Shown in pieces: positions 25,313 to 34,395 of a stretch of DNA of 64,000 nucleotides. Location: NCBI GenBank assembly GCA_020161395.1, contig JAIUOE010000008.1:62001-126000 (forward strand). The letters run 5' to 3'. Source of the DNA: Bacteroidota bacterium (GTDB taxonomy: Bacteria; Bacteroidota; Ignavibacteria; Ignavibacteriales; Ignavibacteriaceae). A program made the translations under genes and the position numbers. Under the pieces are notes generated by a model. The model did no database searches. It saw nothing but the letters and a program-made list of their open reading frames with translations, and was not told where the DNA came from. Position 1 is the stretch's first letter. Each line of letters starts with the position of its first letter.

Positions 25313-26662
25313 ATGCGTTTCAAATTCCTTCAAAATAAAGATAATTACATCTGGTTGATACTTGTATTGGCTCTCTCCCTTAGGTTGGGGGCGTTTTTCT
25401 CGTTTCAGCCTTGGGACCCTGTTACGCAGAATGAAGTTGTCCTAAGGTTTGATGCCGCCCAGTATCACTCATTAGCAGTAAGTCTGACGGAAGGAGATTA
25501 TCGAGGAAATGCTTTTTGGGCTCCCGGTTTTCCATTCTTTGCCTCACTTGTCTACCAAATTTTTGGGCCAAAACCCTGGGCTGTTTTACTGTTAAATTGT
25601 TTTATTGGTTTAATATCAGTCTTTCTACTTGAGAGAATGGGGACAAAGTTCTTAGGAAGGAGGGTCGGCCTTCTCGCGGCTCTATTGATGGCGATAGAAC
25701 CCCATCAAATTATGTATTCCCAGATGTTTTATACGGAGAATTTGTTTATTCCTATTTTATTGGCTTCTGCATTTAGCTTATTGCTGTATGTTGAAAAAGT
25801 AAAAATCAGCGATTTGATTTTGTCGGCGTTTTTTTTAGCGTTATGCGTTTATATCAGACCTGCTGCAAATTATATTGTTGTAGTTTGGGCGGGTTTCTTA
25901 CTATTTCATTTTGGCAAAAAGTGGAAGGAGGGAGTTCGCGCTGCGGCTGTATTACTCGGAGTTCTCCTCCTTGTTCTCTCACCATGGTTGATAAGAAATT
26001 ATATGCTCTACGGTTACTTTGGTCATACAACGAACGGAGGATTCAATGTCGCATATATATTCGCCAGTTCGATCTATGAAAATCAGTACGGAATGACGAA
26101 GGATTCAAGTCTCGCGATTCTTCAGGACAGAGTTCAAAAATCAGGAAAAGACCTAAGCAATCCATTTATTTTAGATCAGGTCGAAACAGAAGTAGGTTGG
26201 CAAGTTATAAAATCGCATCCGAAGGAGTACCTTATTAATCACTTTTTTGGGAGTACAAATATTTATTTCTCACTCTCAACCAATCTTCTTGCAGAAATAT
26301 TGCATATCAAGGATCAGCTTCTCGTTCAGCCGAAAGGAAGCCCCGCTTACAATCATATAGATGAATTTCTTGAGAGAAAGGCAACTCCTTTGGTGGTTGC
26401 GGGTGCCTTTATTTTGTTATCTATGGCTATGACATATTTGTTTGTTCTTCGCGGAATCCTGGTAATGTACAAAGATGGACAGAAGGAGATTCTTTTCTTT
26501 TTACTCCTGACAATTCTTTATTTTACTTTAATCATAGGACCTTTAGGTGGAAGTGTCAGGTTCAAGGTACCAATTACTCCATTCTACCTGATTATTGCTG
26601 CAGTCGGAATGATTAAGTCTTTCCCCCGGATTTCACTTTGGTCCAAAAGGATGAAAGCCTAA
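25313..26662 (+). CDS. Membrane glycosyltransferase, GT39/ArnT-like
   Basis: A 449-residue integral membrane protein with about ten hydrophobic helices. The first luminal loop carries the acidic motif and context typical of GT-C enzymes (RFDAAQYHSLAVSL, WAPGFPFFASLVYQIFG), followed by PHQIMYSQMFYTENLF. Such enzymes transfer a sugar from a polyprenyl-phosphate donor to lipid or protein on the periplasmic side. A polyprenol-phosphate-mannose synthase-like gene at 37683 could supply the donor. The next gene, a nucleotidyltransferase, starts 73 bp downstream. Confidence 0.8.
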   Translation: MRFKFLQNKDNYIWLILVLALSLRLGAFFSFQPWDPVTQNEVVLRFDAAQYHSLAVSLTEGDYRGNAFWAPGFPFFASLVYQIFGPKPWAVLLLNCFIGLISVFLLERMGTKFLGRRVGLLAALLMAIEPHQIMYSQMFYTENLFIPILLASAFSLLLYVEKVKISDLILSAFFLALCVYIRPAANYIVVVWAGFLLFHFGKKWKEGVRAAAVLLGVLLLVLSPWLIRNYMLYGYFGHTTNGGFNVAYIFASSIYENQYGMTKDSSLAILQDRVQKSGKDLSNPFILDQVETEVGWQVIKSHPKEYLINHFFGSTNIYFSLSTNLLAEILHIKDQLLVQPKGSPAYNHIDEFLERKATPLVVAGAFILLSMAMTYLFVLRGILVMYKDGQKEILFFLLLTILYFTLIIGPLGGSVRFKVPITPFYLIIAAVGMIKSFPRISLWSKRMKA

Positions 26663-26735
26663 ATATAGCGATCGGAAATTTGGTTACAAAGCAAAAAAAT
26701 AAATATCTTTGTTGTTCATTTAAAAAAAATTCCTG

Positions 26736-27713
26736 ATGCGAGCAATAATCCCGGTAGCCGGCATAGGCAGCCGCTTAAAACCACATACAAATACGATTCC
26801 GAAAGTGCTTCTTACAGTAGGTGACAAGCCGATTCTTGGCCATATTCTGCAGAAACTGCTTGATTCAGGAATTCATGAAGCCACCTTTGTTACGGGTCAT
26901 CTCGGCGGAATGATTAAACATTATGTCGAGAAGAACTTTCCAATGATTGGTTCGATCTTTGTCGAGCAAAAAAAACAGGAAGGTCTTGGTCACGCAATTT
27001 ATCAGGCTGCACACACTTTTGGCAACGATGAAATCTTTATTATTCTTGGTGATACAATATTTGATGTCGATCTGGATAAGGTTTTCTCGTTGGGAGCGAG
27101 TGCATTGGGGCTTAAATATGTGGACGACCCCCGCAGGTTTGGTGTGGCAATAATTGAGGACGGAGAAATAAAACAGCTTGTTGAAAAGCCGGAAGTTCCC
27201 CCGTCAAACATGGCTATTGTGGGTTTGTATTATATCAGGAATTCAGAAAAACTTGCAGAATGTCTCAAGCACAATATCGATAACGATATCCGCACCCGCG
27301 GTGAATTCCAGTTGACAGACGCACTTCAGATGATGCTCGATCAGGGAGAGAAAATGGTGCCGTTCACCGTGGATGGCTGGTATGATTGCGGTAAACCTGA
27401 AACTTTATTGGAAACAAACAGGTTTTTATTATCGAAGCACCATGATTCAAACGGAAGTGGCAAGGTTGTCATCAATCCCCCGTGCTACATACATCCGAGT
27501 GCAGTGATTATGAATTCCGTGGTCGGACCCTTTGTTACCATTTCGGAGGGGGTAAAGATTTCCGAGTCGGTAGTAAAAAATTCCATTATTGGACCCCATG
27601 CCGAAGTGGAGAGATGTATCTTCGAAGATTCGCTCATAGGTGCGAATTCATTCCTGCGGGGAAAATACACCCGGGTAAATACCGGTGATTCATCAGAAAT
27701 TGATTTTAATTAA
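26736..27713 (+). CDS. Sugar-phosphate nucleotidyltransferase
   Basis: A 325-residue protein. The N-terminal domain has [28 protein letters not shown] (the GxGxRL...PK signature), LGDTIFD for Mg-nucleotide binding, [15 protein letters not shown], and a C-terminal left-handed beta-helix of hexapeptide type ([25 protein letters not shown]). It resembles long-form RmlA/glucose-1-phosphate thymidylyltransferases and archaeal sugar-1-P nucleotidylyltransferases. Sugar specificity cannot be read off. It lies 26 bp before metK and may be cotranscribed. Confidence 0.85.
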   Translation: MRAIIPVAGIGSRLKPHTNTIPKVLLTVGDKPILGHILQKLLDSGIHEATFVTGHLGGMIKHYVEKNFPMIGSIFVEQKKQEGLGHAIYQAAHTFGNDEIFIILGDTIFDVDLDKVFSLGASALGLKYVDDPRRFGVAIIEDGEIKQLVEKPEVPPSNMAIVGLYYIRNSEKLAECLKHNIDNDIRTRGEFQLTDALQMMLDQGEKMVPFTVDGWYDCGKPETLLETNRFLLSKHHDSNGSGKVVINPPCYIHPSAVIMNSVVGPFVTISEGVKISESVVKNSIIGPHAEVERCIFEDSLIGANSFLRGKYTRVNTGDSSEIDFN

Positions 27714-27739
27714 ACAGTCTAAACGAGGAAAAAACCAAG

Positions 27740-28885
27740 ATGTCATTTTATTTCACATCTGAATCGGTGTCTGAAGGACACCCCGATAAATTGTGCGATG
27801 CTATTTCCGATGCGGTTCTTGATGCCATATACGAGCAGGACCCCAACTCAAGAGTAGCTTGCGAAACCTATGCCACTACGGGACTTGTTGTAGTAGGTGG
27901 CGAAATAACCACAAACGCTTACATCGATCTTAATAAAGTGGTGAGAACCACCATTGAAGAGATCGGCTACACTAAATCGGAGTATAAATTTGCTGCTGAA
28001 AGTGTCGGTATTGTCAATGTAATGCACGAACAGTCAAGAGATATTGCAATGGGAGTTGATACAGGTGGTGCGGGTGATCAGGGAATTATGTTTGGATTTG
28101 CATGCGATCAGACAGAAGAATTGATGCCTTTGCCGATAGTTCTTTCACACAAACTGGTGGCAAAACTTGCTGAGATCAGAAAAGCCAACAATGGTTTGAT
28201 GAAATGGTTGAGACCCGACTCAAAATCACAGGTTACTGTTGAATATTCTGATGACAAAACACCACTTCGGGTTGACGCCGTGGTAATCTCCACTCAGCAC
28301 GATGCAGATGTCGATCAGGAAACGATCAAAAATGAAGTTATTGAAAATGTTATAAAGACCGTGATACCCGCAAATCTTCTTGATGAAAACACCAAATTCC
28401 ACATCAACCCGACAGGAAGATTTGAAATTGGCGGACCACACGGAGACACAGGACTTACAGGCAGAAAAATCATCGTTGATACCTACGGTGGATGGGCACC
28501 TCATGGTGGTGGCGCATTTTCGGGTAAAGACCCTTCCAAAGTTGACAGAAGCGCCACATACGCAGCCCGTCACATAGCAAAGAATGTAGTTGCTGCAGGA
28601 CTTGCGAAAGAATGCCTTATTCAGGTTGCCTATGCCATTGGTGTTGCACAGCCTGTATCAATTTTTGTTAACACCTACGGTACCGGAAAGATTGACGACA
28701 AAGCGATTGCAAAAATGATCGAAAAAGAAGTTGATCTTACACCAAAAGGAATTATTGAAAGACTTCAACTCAGGAGACCCGTTTACAGAGCAACCGCAGC
28801 ATACGGTCACTTTGGCAGAAGTGGAGACGGATTTACCTGGGAGAAACTCGACCTGGTAGATACTTTCAAGAAATACGCTAATTAA
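27740..28885 (+). CDS. metK: S-adenosylmethionine synthase
   Basis: A 381-residue enzyme making AdoMet from methionine and ATP. Conserved elements are all present: [19 protein letters not shown], the P-loop-like [31 protein letters not shown], and [30 protein letters not shown] precedes the ATG. It is followed after 45 bp by ahcY, so synthesis and recycling genes of the methyl cycle are together. I find no SAM riboswitch in the 26-bp gap upstream. Confidence 0.98.
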   Translation: MSFYFTSESVSEGHPDKLCDAISDAVLDAIYEQDPNSRVACETYATTGLVVVGGEITTNAYIDLNKVVRTTIEEIGYTKSEYKFAAESVGIVNVMHEQSRDIAMGVDTGGAGDQGIMFGFACDQTEELMPLPIVLSHKLVAKLAEIRKANNGLMKWLRPDSKSQVTVEYSDDKTPLRVDAVVISTQHDADVDQETIKNEVIENVIKTVIPANLLDENTKFHINPTGRFEIGGPHGDTGLTGRKIIVDTYGGWAPHGGGAFSGKDPSKVDRSATYAARHIAKNVVAAGLAKECLIQVAYAIGVAQPVSIFVNTYGTGKIDDKAIAKMIEKEVDLTPKGIIERLQLRRPVYRATAAYGHFGRSGDGFTWEKLDLVDTFKKYAN

Positions 28886-28930
28886 TTTGTTTTATACACT
28901 CGATTATATGAAAATCAGGAGTCTTATTTA

Positions 28931-30208
28931 ATGGATCACAAACAAGGTCACTACAAAGTTAGAGACATTTCCCTCGCTGACGCGGGAAGAATGAAAATTG
29001 AGTGGGCAGAGTCAAGAATGCCCGTAATGATGAAAATCAGAAAAGAAGTTGAAATCACAAAACCGTTGGCTGGTTATAAAATCGCCGGCTGTCTTCATGT
29101 TACAAAAGAGACTGCAGTGCTTATCGAAACCCTTTCTGCAGCAGGTGCAAAAGTTTCATGGAGCGGTTGCAATCCACTTTCAACACAAGACGACATTGCT
29201 GCAGCACTTGCCGCCAATGGAACTGAGATATATGCATGGCATGGAATGAATGTTGAAGAATTCTACTGGTGCATCGAACGCACACTCGACATGAAACCAA
29301 ATCTTACGCTCGATGATGGTGCAGATCTTATTTTCACCGTTCACAACAAATTCCCTGAACTCATCCCGACCATCATCGGTGGTACCGAAGAGACAACAAC
29401 CGGCGTTCACAGACTGAGAGCCATGGCGGATGCAGGTGCATTGAAATATCCAGTAATTGCCGTGAACGATGCTGAAACCAAATGGGATTTTGATAATGTG
29501 TTCGGAACTGGTCAGTCATCAATTGACGGTATCCTCAGAGCTACATCAATCCTGCTTGCTGGTAAAAACTTCGTGGTAGCCGGTTACGGTCACTGCGGAA
29601 GTGGTGTTGCTAAGAGAGCCCAGGGAATGGGTGCAAATGTTATAGCCACTGAAGTAAAGCCAACCGCTGCTCTAAAAGCCACACTGGAAGGTATGCGCGT
29701 TATGACAATGGATCAGGCTGCTGCAATCGGCGATGTATTCATTACCGCTACCGGCATCAAAGATATCATTGTAAAGAGACACTTCGAAGTAATGAAAGAT
29801 GGTGCAATTATCTGCAACACCGGTCATTATGACTGCGAAATCAATATCAACGATCTCGAAGCAATCGCTGTAAAGAAGAGGACTGTGCGTCCAAACAACG
29901 AAGAGTACACTCTTGCTGACGGAAGAAAAATATATCTTCTCGCACAGGGCAGACTTGTAAATCTCGCTGCTGCTGAAGGACATCCTTCTGAAGTGATGGA
30001 CATGTCATTCGCCAACCAATTCATGTCACAGGTTCGCCTTGCAAACGAACACAAAAATGGCAATAAACTTGATAATAAAGTTTATGACATTCCTGAAGCT
30101 CAGGATCAGGAAATCGCCGGAATTAAACTTTCAACTCTTGGTTATTCAATCGACAAATTGACACCGGAGCAAATTGAATATATGGATGATTATTCCGCAG
30201 GAACCTGA
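28931..30208 (+). CDS. ahcY: Adenosylhomocysteinase, short archaeal/Thermotoga-like form
   Basis: A 425-residue enzyme that splits S-adenosylhomocysteine into adenosine and homocysteine. The substrate segment (VTKETAVLIETL, CNPLSTQDDIAAAL) and NAD-binding loop (VVAGYGHCGSGVAKRAQGMGA) are clear, as is NTGHYDCEI. The C-terminus stops at LTPEQIEYMDDYSAGT, without the extra KPxxYRY tail of long forms that closes the NAD site of the neighbouring subunit. It is the second gene after metK and is followed by a strong terminator. Confidence 0.95.
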   Translation: MDHKQGHYKVRDISLADAGRMKIEWAESRMPVMMKIRKEVEITKPLAGYKIAGCLHVTKETAVLIETLSAAGAKVSWSGCNPLSTQDDIAAALAANGTEIYAWHGMNVEEFYWCIERTLDMKPNLTLDDGADLIFTVHNKFPELIPTIIGGTEETTTGVHRLRAMADAGALKYPVIAVNDAETKWDFDNVFGTGQSSIDGILRATSILLAGKNFVVAGYGHCGSGVAKRAQGMGANVIATEVKPTAALKATLEGMRVMTMDQAAAIGDVFITATGIKDIIVKRHFEVMKDGAIICNTGHYDCEININDLEAIAVKKRTVRPNNEEYTLADGRKIYLLAQGRLVNLAAAEGHPSEVMDMSFANQFMSQVRLANEHKNGNKLDNKVYDIPEAQDQEIAGIKLSTLGYSIDKLTPEQIEYMDDYSAGT

Positions 30209-30267
30209 TTTAGCTATGATCTATTAGCTATGAACTATGAGCTGGTAGTGATTTAGTTTTAGTGTTT

Positions 30268-30300
30268 AAGGCTGCTCGAAAGGGTGGCCTTTTTTATTTT
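30268..30300 (+). terminator. Rho-independent terminator after ahcY
   Basis: AAGGCTGCTC pairs with GGGTGGCCTT (10 bp using G-T pairs) around a GAAA tetraloop, followed by TTTTTATTTT. It lies 60 bp after ahcY and closes the metK-ahcY unit. Confidence 0.85.
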
Positions 30301-30399
30301 AAAGCGGATTTTACTTGCTGAAAATTATTGAATTTCTGCATTATTGAATAATTGCATTAATTTGTTCTTCATTTTTTTTGATTTTTGGAACAGAAACCA

Positions 30400-31014
30400 A
30401 TGGAATTGTACGAACTTCATCCGATAACACCACAGAAGAGATTTATCACTAAAGCTGCTGAGTCTCTTCGTGCAGGGGAAATAGTGATATTCCCGACTGA
30501 CACATACTACGGAATGGGGTGCAGTATTTATGCCAAAGGTGCCCTTGAACGCCTTTTCTCGATCAAGAATGAGACCAGGGACAAGCTTTTCAGTTTTATT
30601 GTTCCTGATCTCAAAGATATTTCCACATATGCCAGAGTCTCCGACTTTGCTTACAAAAAGATGAGAAAATTGCTTCCGGGTCCATACACATTCATCCTTC
30701 CTGCGGCAAGGGAAGTGCCAAAAAGATTGTGGTCGAAAAGAAAAACAGTGGGTATCAGGGTTCCCGATCATGCAATAGCGATTGAGCTCGCCAGGGAACT
30801 CGGACATCCGATCGTCAGTACCTCCACAACCAACAGAAGAGGTGACATTCTTACACGACCTGAGGAGATTGAATCAGTTTTGGGGTTTGCAGTCGATGTT
30901 ATGCTTTCAGCAGGTTATGTCCCAAACCAGCCCTCAAGTGTTATTGACCTAAGTGGTGATGAACCCGTAATTATCAGAGAAGGAGCCGGGGATATCAGTT
31001 CGTTTGAAGATTGA
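30400..31014 (+). CDS. Sua5/YciO/YrdC-family protein, YciO-like
   Basis: About 204 residues from the ATG at 30400; a TTG 15 bp upstream is an alternative. YrdC-fold motifs are visible: GEIVIFPTDTYYGMGCS, GPYTFILPAA, VGIRVPDHAIAIEL and PIVSTSTTNRRGD, ending PVIIREGAGD. It is closer to YciO-type proteins than to TsaC. A second YrdC-family gene lies at 62484, so one may be the tRNA threonylcarbamoyl-AMP synthase and this the accessory paralogue. It stands alone between the ahcY terminator and an 8-bp tandem repeat. Confidence 0.85.
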   Translation: MELYELHPITPQKRFITKAAESLRAGEIVIFPTDTYYGMGCSIYAKGALERLFSIKNETRDKLFSFIVPDLKDISTYARVSDFAYKKMRKLLPGPYTFILPAAREVPKRLWSKRKTVGIRVPDHAIAIELARELGHPIVSTSTTNRRGDILTRPEEIESVLGFAVDVMLSAGYVPNQPSSVIDLSGDEPVIIREGAGDISSFED

Positions 31015-31022
31015 GGGGATGC

Positions 31023-31070
31023 AATAATCCAATAATCCAATAATCCAATAATGCAGTAATGCAATAATCT
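31023..31070. repeat. 8-bp tandem repeat, six units (AATAATCC)
   Basis: Three exact AATAATCC units are followed by AATAATGC, AGTAATGC and AATAATCT. The 48-bp array fills the gap between the YciO-like gene and the 3' end of the DUF4143 ATPase gene and ends 7 bp from the latter's stop. Confidence 0.85.
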
Positions 31071-31077
31071 TTTGTTC

Positions 31078-32250
31078 TTAGACGAGTGCGGTGAGGAATT
31101 TCGAAGCCGACATAACCCGAATGTTATCTTTAATCAGGTCAATATCGTTTTTCATTACAATCTGATAGTTGAAGGGAATTTTTAAGCGATCCCGGAAAAA
31201 GGCGATATTTTTTGACGGACTCGTGTCACTTAACTTCACTTCCACACTGAACCACGGTTGATTTTTATAAGTAACCAAAAAGTCAACTTCTTTTTTGTCC
31301 ACATTTCTCAAATAAAACAAATCAAGTTTATAGCCCTGATTCTCTACCATAAAATTAATGAATTTAAGCAGATGCGAAGCTATCATGTTTTCGAAACGCT
31401 GCCCGGGTTCCTCGACTTGTGACCAGTCATACATATACACCTTCGCCTCCTTTTTTAACGATCTGACTTTGGATGAATGATAAGGATAGATTCTGAAGGT
31501 ATAGTAGAACTCTTCAAGAATATTAATCCAACTCGATACGGCGCGGTGGCTGATTTCAAGATCTTCTGAAATGGCATTTATCGAAAGTGGTCCTCCTGCT
31601 TTTGATGGCAGCATATCACCAAGCAATTTCATGTTTGAAATATCTCTGATATCCTGTGTATCGCGGATATCTTCCCGAAAAAGTCTCTCCAGTCTTTCAT
31701 TTTGCCATCTTCTCAGCACTCTTTCATCCTGTTTTACAAATGGTTCGGGAAATCCTCCAAACTTGTAAAGTGCTTCAAGATTTTCATTAGAGCCATTGTG
31801 ATCGAGCACCAGTTCCGTACCTGGGTGGATGCTATTGGCTCTTCCTTCAATCTCTGCCAGCGAGAAGGGATGAAGAGTGTAATAGTGATATCTTCCCTGA
31901 AGTGAATCTCCCCCTTTACGGTAGATATTTAACCGGGCACTTCCGGTAACCAAAATGCTGTATTTTTCTTTCCAGGAATCAAATATTCCCTTTATGAAAC
32001 TTTTCCAAATTCTGTATTTATGTATTTCATCTAGAATAAGGAGGGAATCATCGCCGGGAAGGATGTAGTCTTTAAGGGCTTTTCGGTGGTCGGAATTGTC
32101 CCAATTGTAGTAATGCCATTTGGGGAAGTTTTGAGTGATAAACCTTTTAGCCAGGGTGGTTTTACCAACTTGTCGTGCGCCTCCAATGAAAACCATCTTT
32201 TCTTTGAGGTCTTCTGTGATAGAGTCAGTCAGATAACGATTCAGTTCCAT
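31078..32250 (-). CDS. AAA ATPase with DUF4143 C-terminal domain
   Basis: A 390-residue protein. The N-terminal AAA_14 ATPase has Walker A GARQVGKT (residues 24-31), Walker B LLILDE (70-75) and a sensor segment SILVTGSARLNIY. The middle contains a winged-helix-like part (LSINAISEDLEISHRAVSSWINIL). The C-terminal DUF4143 domain carries a PD-(D/E)XK-like arrangement: KKEVDFLVTYKNQ followed by SVEVKLSD. These genes are common singletons in many genomes, often amplified, with no settled function. Upstream (32285-32348) is a tandem palindromic repeat, downstream an 8-bp tandem repeat. All motifs appear intact. Confidence 0.9.
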   Translation of the reverse strand: MELNRYLTDSITEDLKEKMVFIGGARQVGKTTLAKRFITQNFPKWHYYNWDNSDHRKALKDYILPGDDSLLILDEIHKYRIWKSFIKGIFDSWKEKYSILVTGSARLNIYRKGGDSLQGRYHYYTLHPFSLAEIEGRANSIHPGTELVLDHNGSNENLEALYKFGGFPEPFVKQDERVLRRWQNERLERLFREDIRDTQDIRDISNMKLLGDMLPSKAGGPLSINAISEDLEISHRAVSSWINILEEFYYTFRIYPYHSSKVRSLKKEAKVYMYDWSQVEEPGQRFENMIASHLLKFINFMVENQGYKLDLFYLRNVDKKEVDFLVTYKNQPWFSVEVKLSDTSPSKNIAFFRDRLKIPFNYQIVMKNDIDLIKDNIRVMSASKFLTALV

Positions 32251-32284
32251 TTTTCATGCTCTAAAATTGATTCCTCGAAAAATA

Positions 32285-32348
32285 CGAACATTTTTGCTTT
32301 AAAGCAAAAAAACACGCGAACATTTTTGCATTAAAGCAAAAAATCACG
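32285..32348. repeat. Two 32-bp tandem repeats with central palindrome upstream of the DUF4143 ATPase
   Basis: Copy 1 is 32285-32316 and copy 2 is 32317-32348, directly adjacent and differing at two positions. Each begins CGAACA, ends CACG and holds a dyad: copy 1 has the perfect palindrome TTTTTGCTTTAAAGCAAAAA, copy 2 has one change (GCATT). The array fills nearly the whole gap between the cysteine-synthase stop (32351) and the ATPase start (32250), placing the dyads 39-85 bp upstream of its start codon. An operator or protein-binding site is a natural reading. Confidence 0.85.
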
Positions 32349-32350
32349 AA

Positions 32351-33328
32351 TTATATCAGGTTATTCGCAGTTAGCCAGTCATCGTTATAGACGGTGGAGA
32401 GATACTTATAGCCTGAGTCGCAGATGACGGTACAGATGACTGAGGGCTCCTTCAGTTGTTTTGCAAGTGACAAGACACCGAAAATGTTCGCACCCGATGA
32501 CCCACCGGATAAAATTCCTTCCTCAGCCACAAGCAGAAAAGTATGCTCAATGGCCTGTTTATCAGTCACCTGAATCATGTCATCGAGTACCTGGAGTTGG
32601 GCTGTTTGAATAAGAAATTCGTCACCAAGTCCTTCGATTAGGTATCGGGAGGGAGTTCCAATCTTTTTGGTTTTAAAGTACTCGTAAAAAATTGAACCCA
32701 CCGGATCAACCCCCACAACCTTGATGTCGGGATTTTTCTCTTTGAGATATCTTCCTGCACCAGTGCATGTTCCGCCTGTTCCCACACCCGCCACGAAATA
32801 GTCGATTCTTCCGTTCATCTGTTGCCAGATTTCAGGACCGGTTGACATGTAGTGAGCCTCGTTGTTGTCGAGGTTGTTGTGCTGATCGATATAGAAAACA
32901 TTGGGGTCTTCAGCGGCGAGTTTGGCAGCGAAATTGTTGTACGACTCGGGATGTTCCGGCGGAAGGGATGCATCAACCTTGATAACATCCACACCCATTA
33001 TTTCGAGCATCTTAATTTTTTCTTTGGAAGTAGTGTTCCTTATAACGATTTTTAATTTGTAGCCTTTCTGTTTACAGACAATTGCCAGCCCCATAGCAGT
33101 ATTACCCGAGGAATTCTCGATAATGGTATCACCCGGTTTTATTTTCCCTTCCTTTTCCGCTTTTTCGATCATGTACATGGCGATGCGGTCTTTAATACTC
33201 CCGCCGGGATTCATAAATTCCAGTTTAGCCCACACTTCATGATTTGTAAGTTTTGAAATATTTTCCAATTTTACGCAGGGGGTTCTCCCTATGGCTTTGA
33301 GGAGGTTGAGATTTGAATTAAATGTCAT
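32351..33328 (-). CDS. Cysteine synthase/cystathionine beta-synthase family enzyme
   Basis: A 325-residue fold-type II PLP enzyme. The PLP lysine lies in MNPGGSIKDRIAMYMIE, the substrate loop is IIENSSGNTAMGLAI, the phosphate-binding glycine loop is AGVGTGGTCTGAGRYL, and a GGSSGAN motif follows. It lacks the C-terminal CBS regulatory domains. HYMSTGPEIWQQ resembles cystathionine beta-synthases more than CysK, so the enzyme may make cystathionine or cysteine from activated serine; I cannot choose. It follows the secreted-protein gene by 17 bp on the same strand. Confidence 0.9.
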   Translation of the reverse strand: MTFNSNLNLLKAIGRTPCVKLENISKLTNHEVWAKLEFMNPGGSIKDRIAMYMIEKAEKEGKIKPGDTIIENSSGNTAMGLAIVCKQKGYKLKIVIRNTTSKEKIKMLEIMGVDVIKVDASLPPEHPESYNNFAAKLAAEDPNVFYIDQHNNLDNNEAHYMSTGPEIWQQMNGRIDYFVAGVGTGGTCTGAGRYLKEKNPDIKVVGVDPVGSIFYEYFKTKKIGTPSRYLIEGLGDEFLIQTAQLQVLDDMIQVTDKQAIEHTFLLVAEEGILSGGSSGANIFGVLSLAKQLKEPSVICTVICDSGYKYLSTVYNDDWLTANNLI

Positions 33329-33345
33329 GATTAAATCCGTTAAGA

Positions 33346-34191
33346 CTATTGATTACAATCGGTTGCGAGATCAAAAGCGGCGATGTACCACTTCCCGTTT
33401 TCGTATGCGAAGTCGATTTCAAAACCTTGTGTGTTTATTGTTCTGAGGACAATTTTACTCTCTGCCAGCCTCAATTTTTGTACTGAAGCATCATCCCAGT
33501 CATCGTATTCAAGAAGTGAATATTCCCAGCGGGAGATTCTGCTGTATGACCTGACACCCTGAATGAAGCATCCCTCTTTCGACCAGTCTCCTGTTTCACA
33601 ATTGTAGGCAGGAATTTCTCCAAATGTCATATCATCGGGTTGCAGTTTAATCTGGTCATCAAAGTAGATGAAAATTCCGGTTGCAAAGATGTCCTCCAGA
33701 TTTGTCGGGATGGAATCAAGATGAACAGGCAAAAATGAGGAACCAGGATTAATCATCACATAGAAACCATATGCAGGATTGATGTATCTGTTCAGACCTT
33801 GATAATCTTTGGTGTTTATCATCAGAGCAATGTTGGCATAGATGCGTGAAAATTCATCCTTGTCAATTTCAGGCATTTTTGTCATCAGAGCAGGTGGAAC
33901 GGGAAGAACCCAGACATCCTTGTACTTCTCTTTTTGTCTGAGATCGTCCCAGAGATTTACTGCAGAATTAACATCATCAAAAAATCCCGTACATATCCTG
34001 TAAACGATTCCCGATTTTAACTTGAAATCAAGTATTTCGGGATTCAGTCCGTCACGCATGGCTTCTTCATATTTCTCTGTCAGGGCATTTCTGTTAGCAT
34101 CCGAAGAAAGTACGACTACAAATCCCTGAGAGAAAACTCCAACAGGAAGGAGCAGAAAAAGGAAGAAGAGTAACAGATTCGATTTTTTCAA
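33346..34191 (-). CDS. Secreted protein with SPOR-like N-terminal region
   Basis: A 281-residue protein with a clear signal peptide (KKSNLLLFFLFLLLPVGVFSQG). Residues ~22-100 (GFVVVLSSDANRNALTEKY, GIVYRICTGFFDDVNSAVNLWDDLRQ, DVWVLPVPPAL) have the layout of a SPOR-like peptidoglycan-binding repeat. The rest (VMINPGSSFLPVHLDS, IFIYFDDQIKLQPDDMTFGEIPAYNCETG) is unassigned and contains two cysteines that could form a disulfide. It is the first gene of the minus-strand pair with the cysteine-synthase family gene; upstream is a 204-bp divergent promoter region before the glycan cluster. Confidence 0.7.
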   Translation of the reverse strand: MKKSNLLLFFLFLLLPVGVFSQGFVVVLSSDANRNALTEKYEEAMRDGLNPEILDFKLKSGIVYRICTGFFDDVNSAVNLWDDLRQKEKYKDVWVLPVPPALMTKMPEIDKDEFSRIYANIALMINTKDYQGLNRYINPAYGFYVMINPGSSFLPVHLDSIPTNLEDIFATGIFIYFDDQIKLQPDDMTFGEIPAYNCETGDWSKEGCFIQGVRSYSRISRWEYSLLEYDDWDDASVQKLRLAESKIVLRTINTQGFEIDFAYENGKWYIAAFDLATDCNQ

Positions 34192-34395
34192 ACTTGGGAA
34201 ATTCTTTTTTTTGAGTGTGCAATTTACAAAACAGGAGGGATTATATTCTTTAGTCTGACCTGACTATCTGCGACGGTTGCAAAATTTCCGGCAATCCTGT
34301 AAGATGCACCGGTTCAAGATATTTCTGTCCGTCTTAAAGACTTCAAGGAATTCAGTATATTTAAAGTTTACAAATAATTATTTTTGAAGAGAAAG

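Noticed and set aside
27714-27739. A SAM riboswitch upstream of metK
   Set aside because: Only 26 bp separate metK from the previous gene, too short, and no riboswitch-like stem is present.
31023-32348. A CRISPR array near the DUF4143 gene
   Set aside because: The repeats are directly adjacent with no unique spacers, and no cas gene is present.
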